Source: Bacteroidota bacterium (GTDB lineage: Bacteria; Bacteroidota; Bacteroidia; Flavobacteriales; Weeksellaceae). From it: a stretch of 17,601 nucleotides of DNA. The stretch covers positions 1 through 17,601 of the forward strand of contig JAEXAR010000011.1 in NCBI GenBank assembly GCA_023394415.1, given 5' to 3'. The notes beneath the pieces were generated by a model. That model saw only the letters and a program-made list of their open reading frames with translations, did not search any database and was not told the DNA's origin. The position numbers and the translations under genes were made by a program. The stretch's first letter is position 1. Each line of letters starts with the position of its first letter. This document shows, piece after piece, positions 14,824-17,601 of this stretch.

Positions 14824-15288
14824 ATGTTGGTTTTCAGGATTGCGCATAAAAAATATGCGGAAACGCTTTCCGTAAGTGGACTTTCTGGAAGATGGAACAG
14901 CAATGGTAAATTGGTTTTATATACTGCCGAAAATGTTTCACTGGCGCTTCTGGAAAATATGATTTATCGTGTAGGAACCGGTTTTAATGATGATTACAAA
15001 ATTATGGTTATAGAGATTCCTGATAAGTCTTTTGCAACCGTAGAAACAGATCAACTGCCTAAAAATTGGAGAAAGATTGAATGTTATCCTGCATTACAAA
15101 ATATAGGAAATCTTTGGTATGATGAAAAGAAGAAACTTTGTTTAAGAGTGCCTTCATCAGTTATGCCAGAGAACTTTAATATCATCGTTAATACTACTCA
15201 TCCTGATTTTAAAAAAGTAAAATTAATTGATGTATTGCCTTATGAACCGGACGAAAGACTCGAAAAACTTTTGAAAAAATATCAATAA
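14824..15288 (+). CDS. RES-domain toxin
   Basis: A 154-residue toxin of the RES family. Characterised members (for example the Pseudomonas putida and Mycobacterium MbcT types) destroy cellular NAD+ and stop growth. The family's conserved residues can be seen: Arg5 (FRIA), GRWNSNG (22-28) with Arg23, Tyr33 (LYTAE), and Glu44 in LALLENM (40-46). LRVPSSV (107-113) follows with Ser111/Ser112, then the IIVN motif (120-123). The open frame is undamaged. ATG at 14824 is preferred over GTG at 14821, which overlaps the antitoxin stop. kdsB begins 6 bp downstream, so the essential LPS gene appears to be co-transcribed with this toxin. Confidence 0.9.
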   Translation: MLVFRIAHKKYAETLSVSGLSGRWNSNGKLVLYTAENVSLALLENMIYRVGTGFNDDYKIMVIEIPDKSFATVETDQLPKNWRKIECYPALQNIGNLWYDEKKKLCLRVPSSVMPENFNIIVNTTHPDFKKVKLIDVLPYEPDERLEKLLKKYQ

Positions 15289-15294
15289 GAATTT

Positions 15295-16038
15295 ATGAAA
15301 ATCATCGCTGTAATTCCCGCGCAATATGAAGCATCAAGATTTCCCGGAAAACTTATGCAGATGCTGGGCGATAAAACGGTTATTTCTACAACTTACCATA
15401 ATGTTTTGGAAACAAAACTTTTTGATGAAGTTTTTGTGGCAACAGATTCAGAGATTATTTTTGATGAAATTAAAAAAAATGGAGGAGATGCAGTAATGAC
15501 CGGGAAGCACGATACCGGAAGCGACCGTATTGCAGAAGCGGTACAGGCTATTGATGGTGACATTATTATCAATGTTCAAGGTGATGAACCATTTTTGAAA
15601 ACTGAACCTTTGAAACAGCTGATAGAGGTTTTTCACAAAGATGAAAAGAAAGAAATTTCTCTAGCATCATTAAAAATTAAATTAAAAGAGCAAGATGAAA
15701 TTCAAAATCCGAATAATGTAAAAGTGATTACAGATTTAGCAGGTTTTGCGCTTTATTTTAGCCGTTCAGTTATTCCTTATTGCAGGGAAAAATCAATTAG
15801 TGCTGAATATTTTAAACATATTGGGGTTTATGCGTTCCGTAAAGAAGCTTTGTTGAAATTTTCACAACTGGAAATGACACCATTAGAAAAACTTGAAAAA
15901 ATAGAATGCATCCGTTATCTGGAACACGGGATGAAAATTAAAATGATAGAAACCGATTTTGTAGGTGTAGGTATTGATGTTCCTGAAGATTTAGAGAAAG
16001 CCCGAAGCATAATGAAAAACCAATTAAAACAAGATTAA
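15295..16038 (+). CDS. kdsB: 3-deoxy-manno-octulosonate cytidylyltransferase (CMP-Kdo synthetase)
   Basis: Cytoplasmic enzyme that activates Kdo with CTP to CMP-Kdo for the LPS inner core. The 247 residues match the family. The motifs are IPAQYEASRFPGK (7-19), VATDSE (48-53), TGSDRIAEA (74-82), INVQGDEPF (92-100), LYFSRSVIPY and the GVGIDVPEDLEKA finish. One oddity is that the N-terminal signature normally reads PARY, and here the Arg at position 10 is Gln (codon CAA, one transition from CGA). Arg15, Lys19 and the remaining motifs are intact. It starts 6 bp after the RES toxin stop, and no separate promoter is obvious in that gap or at the 3' end of the toxin gene. Confidence 0.94.
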   Translation: MKIIAVIPAQYEASRFPGKLMQMLGDKTVISTTYHNVLETKLFDEVFVATDSEIIFDEIKKNGGDAVMTGKHDTGSDRIAEAVQAIDGDIIINVQGDEPFLKTEPLKQLIEVFHKDEKKEISLASLKIKLKEQDEIQNPNNVKVITDLAGFALYFSRSVIPYCREKSISAEYFKHIGVYAFRKEALLKFSQLEMTPLEKLEKIECIRYLEHGMKIKMIETDFVGVGIDVPEDLEKARSIMKNQLKQD

Positions 16039-16104
16039 CTTAAACTGCTATGTCATACTAATGAAGTGGGTGGCATTTTATTCAGCCGTTTATTTTAAAA
16101 ATTT

Positions 16105-16112
16105 TATATTTG
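16105..16112 (+). promoter_or_regulatory. Possible -7 box upstream of the LolA-like gene
   Basis: TATATTTG fits TAnnTTTG and lies 23 nt before the ATG at 16136, in the 94-bp gap after kdsB. No -33 match is seen. Confidence 0.4.
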
Positions 16113-16135
16113 AAAGATTTTAAGAAAGAATTTTG

Positions 16136-16798
16136 ATGAACAAGATATTTTTAGTTTTTGCACTGGTAATTTCACAGTTGATTTTTGCGCAAACAGGTAA
16201 AGAAATTATTGACAAAAACATTGAACTTTCAGGAGGATTAACCAACTGGAAACTTCTAAATTCTGTTTTATTACAGGGAAAAGTTACATTAGGAGTAAAT
16301 GATGAATATCCTATAAAAATATTTCAAATGAGACCTAATCTCACAAAAACGGTCCTCATAATCGGTAAAAAAGAAACCGCTATTGAAGGTTACGATGGTA
16401 AAAAAGGTTATGCGATGAATTATGCGGCCAATAAACTACAGGAGTATCCAAACTATGTGGCTGAAAGTTTCGATAACGATTTTATTGATTTTGAAAATAA
16501 AGGTTTTGAAGCAAAATATTTAGGGAAGGAAAAAGTTGGCAATACCAATTGTTTTAAAGTAGAGCTTACTAAAAATGTAAATAAAACCTATTATTATTTT
16601 GATTCCAACAGCTATATGTTGCTGAAAGAGGAGAAAAAAGATGAGGTTTTGGTATATTCGGATTACAGAAAAGTTGGAAATCTTATGTTTCCGTTCCGTA
16701 TCGAAAGTTCAAGCCCTAAAAAGGATAGCGATTATGTAATGCTAATCGGTAAGGTAGAAACCAACAAAGTATTTCCGGCAAATACTTTTAAATTTTAA
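16136..16798 (+). CDS. Secreted LolA-like protein (outer membrane lipoprotein-sorting fold)
   Basis: A 220-residue exported protein of uncertain function. MNKIFLVFALVISQLIFAQ is a Sec signal peptide ending in the FAQ typical of flavobacteria, so it acts in the periplasm or outside. The mature part reads as one beta-rich domain: KEIIDKNIELSGGLTNWK (22-39), where many relatives have a hxxALGG-like opening, then YPIKIFQMRPN, then YLGKEKVGNTNCFKVELT and YYYFDSNSYMLLKEE near 160-175. This succession resembles the LolA/LolB-like or 'outer membrane lipoprotein-sorting' proteins of Bacteroidota. I start at the ATG at 16136 rather than the TTG immediately before it. The glutathione peroxidase gene follows 12 bp later, so they probably form one unit. 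Confidence 0.65.
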   Translation: MNKIFLVFALVISQLIFAQTGKEIIDKNIELSGGLTNWKLLNSVLLQGKVTLGVNDEYPIKIFQMRPNLTKTVLIIGKKETAIEGYDGKKGYAMNYAANKLQEYPNYVAESFDNDFIDFENKGFEAKYLGKEKVGNTNCFKVELTKNVNKTYYYFDSNSYMLLKEEKKDEVLVYSDYRKVGNLMFPFRIESSSPKKDSDYVMLIGKVETNKVFPANTFKF

Positions 16799-16810
16799 TA
16801 TATAAAAATT

Positions 16811-17386
16811 ATGAAACGCATATTCATTTTACTTTTATCTGCAGCTGCTTTTTTACAGAGTTGTATGAACCAAAAAACTGAAGTTTCACAACAAAAAACT
16901 GCTGAAAATATGGGCAAAACAATTTATGATTATAAAGTAGAATCTTTGGATGGTGGCGAAATTAATTTTGCAGATTTCAAAGGCAAGAAAATTTTGGTAG
17001 TCAATACCGCTTCAGAATGTGGTTTTACTCCTCAATATGCCGATTTAGAAAAAGTTTACGAACAGTATAAAGATAAAGTGGTAGTGGTAGGTTTCCCTGC
17101 CAACAATTTTGGTGGTCAGGAACCGGGAAGCAATGAACAAATTGGTGCTTTTTGTCAAAAAAATTATGGTGTCACTTTTCCAATGGCAGCGAAGGTTTCA
17201 GTAAAAGGGGATGATACAGCGCCAATATTTAAATATTTAACTGAAAAAGAATTGAATGGCGTTAAGAATACAGCTATTCTCTGGAATTTTACCAAATTTC
17301 TAATAGATGAGAACGGAAAGCTGATTGATTCATTCATCAGTACTACAAAACCTACCGATGAGGCCATCGTGAAGTATTTGAAGTAG
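16811..17386 (+). CDS. Glutathione-peroxidase-family thiol peroxidase, lipoprotein form
   Basis: A 191-residue peroxidase with a thioredoxin fold that reduces hydrogen or lipid peroxides. Bacterial members usually draw electrons from thioredoxin, not glutathione. The N-terminus MKRIFILLLSAAAFLQSC is a lipoprotein signal with acceptor Cys18, so the enzyme should be anchored to a membrane outside the cytoplasm. The catalytic tetrad is visible: Cys70 in NTASECGFT (65-73), Gln104 in GGQEPG, Trp158 and Asn159 in WNFTKF. A second cysteine, Cys115 (AFCQKNYGVTFP), is a candidate for the resolving role, but I cannot confirm it. It lies 12 bp after the LolA-like gene. No terminator is evident between its stop and the IS remnant at 17431. 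Confidence 0.9.
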   Translation: MKRIFILLLSAAAFLQSCMNQKTEVSQQKTAENMGKTIYDYKVESLDGGEINFADFKGKKILVVNTASECGFTPQYADLEKVYEQYKDKVVVVGFPANNFGGQEPGSNEQIGAFCQKNYGVTFPMAAKVSVKGDDTAPIFKYLTEKELNGVKNTAILWNFTKFLIDENGKLIDSFISTTKPTDEAIVKYLK

Positions 17387-17430
17387 AGAACCAAAATAAA
17401 TAAAGAATAGAATAAAAACCGCAAATAGAC

Positions 17431-17450
17431 TGCCCCCAAAAGTTTAGACA
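17431..17450. mobile_element. Possible end remnant of an IS3-family element
   Basis: TGCCCCCAAAAGTTTAGACA resembles the terminal sequence of IS3-family elements, many of which start TG(A/C)CCCCCAAAAGTT...GACA. Only this end is seen, 24 bp before the IS256-type end begins at 17475, with no transposase of its own. This could be an IS3 element interrupted by the IS256-type insertion or a lone scar. Assignment is by recall of terminal sequences. Confidence 0.35.
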
Positions 17451-17474
17451 AAATTAAACAATATTCTCAAAGGA

Positions 17475-17601
17475 AGACACTATCCCACGAAGTGTGTAAG
17501 TTAAAAAGTTAGGGCTTGGATTTTATAATCTGAGCCTTTCTTCAAAAATAAGCATAAATTGGTTTAAAACAATACCCCAATTTTGGATGGGCATTGACCA
17601 T
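17475..17601 (-). mobile_element. End of an IS256-family insertion sequence (3' side, truncated by window edge)
   Basis: The element begins with a terminal repeat (17475-17511, containing TATCCCACGAAGTGTGTAAG) that matches the left IS end at 29 of 37 positions without gaps. It carries the 3' end of a transposase gene on the minus strand. Both elements therefore point the same way. Confidence 0.72.
17523..17601 (-). CDS. IS256-family (mutator-type) transposase, C-terminal fragment
   Basis: The last 25 codons before a TAA are visible on the minus strand, running in from the right edge. They read WSMPIQNWGIVLN followed by QFMLIFEERLRL. This P-x-x-NW-x3-LNQ-x2-I-x-FE-x-RL pattern is the well-known C-terminus of IS256-type transposases. 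The rest, including the DDE catalytic residues, lies outside the window, so intactness cannot be judged. The stop lies 48 bp inside the element's end. Confidence 0.7.
   Translation of the reverse strand, partial: WSMPIQNWGIVLNQFMLIFEERLRL

Noticed and set aside
1..17601. Composite transposon bracketed by two IS256-type elements
   Set aside because: The cargo is mainly housekeeping genes (pnt, men, SRP RNA, kdsB), and the equal 127-nt IS pieces are better explained by contig ends in a repeat.
1..17601. tRNA, rRNA or riboswitch genes
   Set aside because: I looked for cloverleaf ends, rRNA motifs and known riboswitch cores in the non-coding gaps and saw none apart from the SRP RNA.

Overview
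The window looks like a piece of chromosome from a member of the Bacteroidota, class Flavobacteriia, most likely in or near Chryseobacterium (Weeksellaceae). The evidence is AT-rich DNA, almost no Shine-Dalgarno sequences, repeated use of the Bacteroidota -7 promoter box TAnnTTTG, 'FAQ'-type signal peptides, Bacteroidota-typical families (DUF4199, GIN-domain lipoproteins, RES/Xre), and a three-part proton-translocating transhydrogenase. The genus is an inference from gene content, not a measured relationship.

Layout. Positions 1-127 and 17475-17601 are the ends of IS256-family elements: their terminal repeats align without gaps at 29 of 37 positions, and the right one carries the last codons of a transposase. 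Both insertion-sequence pieces are 127 nt long, which suggests the window is a complete draft contig cut inside a repeated IS. Positions 137-497 hold two copies of a roughly 184-bp non-coding tandem repeat. On the minus strand, 498-3431 is pntAA-pntAB-pntB (NAD(P)H transhydrogenase). On the plus strand follow menB and menA (menaquinone synthesis) and a UPF0173 metallo-hydrolase (3671-6270), then a NUMOD4/HNH-like/helix-turn-helix protein (6319-7095). The SRP RNA gene lies on the minus strand at 7101-7195 with its own clear promoter.

From 7270 to 12906 the plus strand carries a tightly packed six-gene run: a DUF4199 membrane protein, a polyprenyl-phosphate-type glycosyltransferase, a putative type II restriction enzyme, its D12-class adenine methyltransferase, a GIN-domain lipoprotein and a phosphohexomutase, closed by a good intrinsic terminator. 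The restriction-modification pair sits inside this envelope/sugar operon with essentially no spacer on either side. Next come a class I aminotransferase (13025-14278), an Xre/RES toxin-antitoxin pair (14354-15288) running straight into kdsB (15295-16038), a secreted LolA-like protein, and a lipoprotein-type glutathione peroxidase (16811-17386).

Themes. Most genes are housekeeping: NADPH supply (pnt), menaquinone (menBA), sugar phosphate and LPS precursors (phosphohexomutase, kdsB, glycosyltransferase), protein targeting (SRP RNA) and peroxide defence. The accessory layer is the restriction-modification pair, the RES/Xre module, the NUMOD4 protein, the repeats and the IS ends. I found no clearly new multi-gene system. 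The best leads are the restriction-modification pair of unknown specificity embedded in an operon, the RES/Xre module placed directly ahead of kdsB with a paired palindrome at its promoter, an unusual Arg-to-Gln change in KdsB, and the apparently domesticated NUMOD4 protein with a nearly leaderless promoter.
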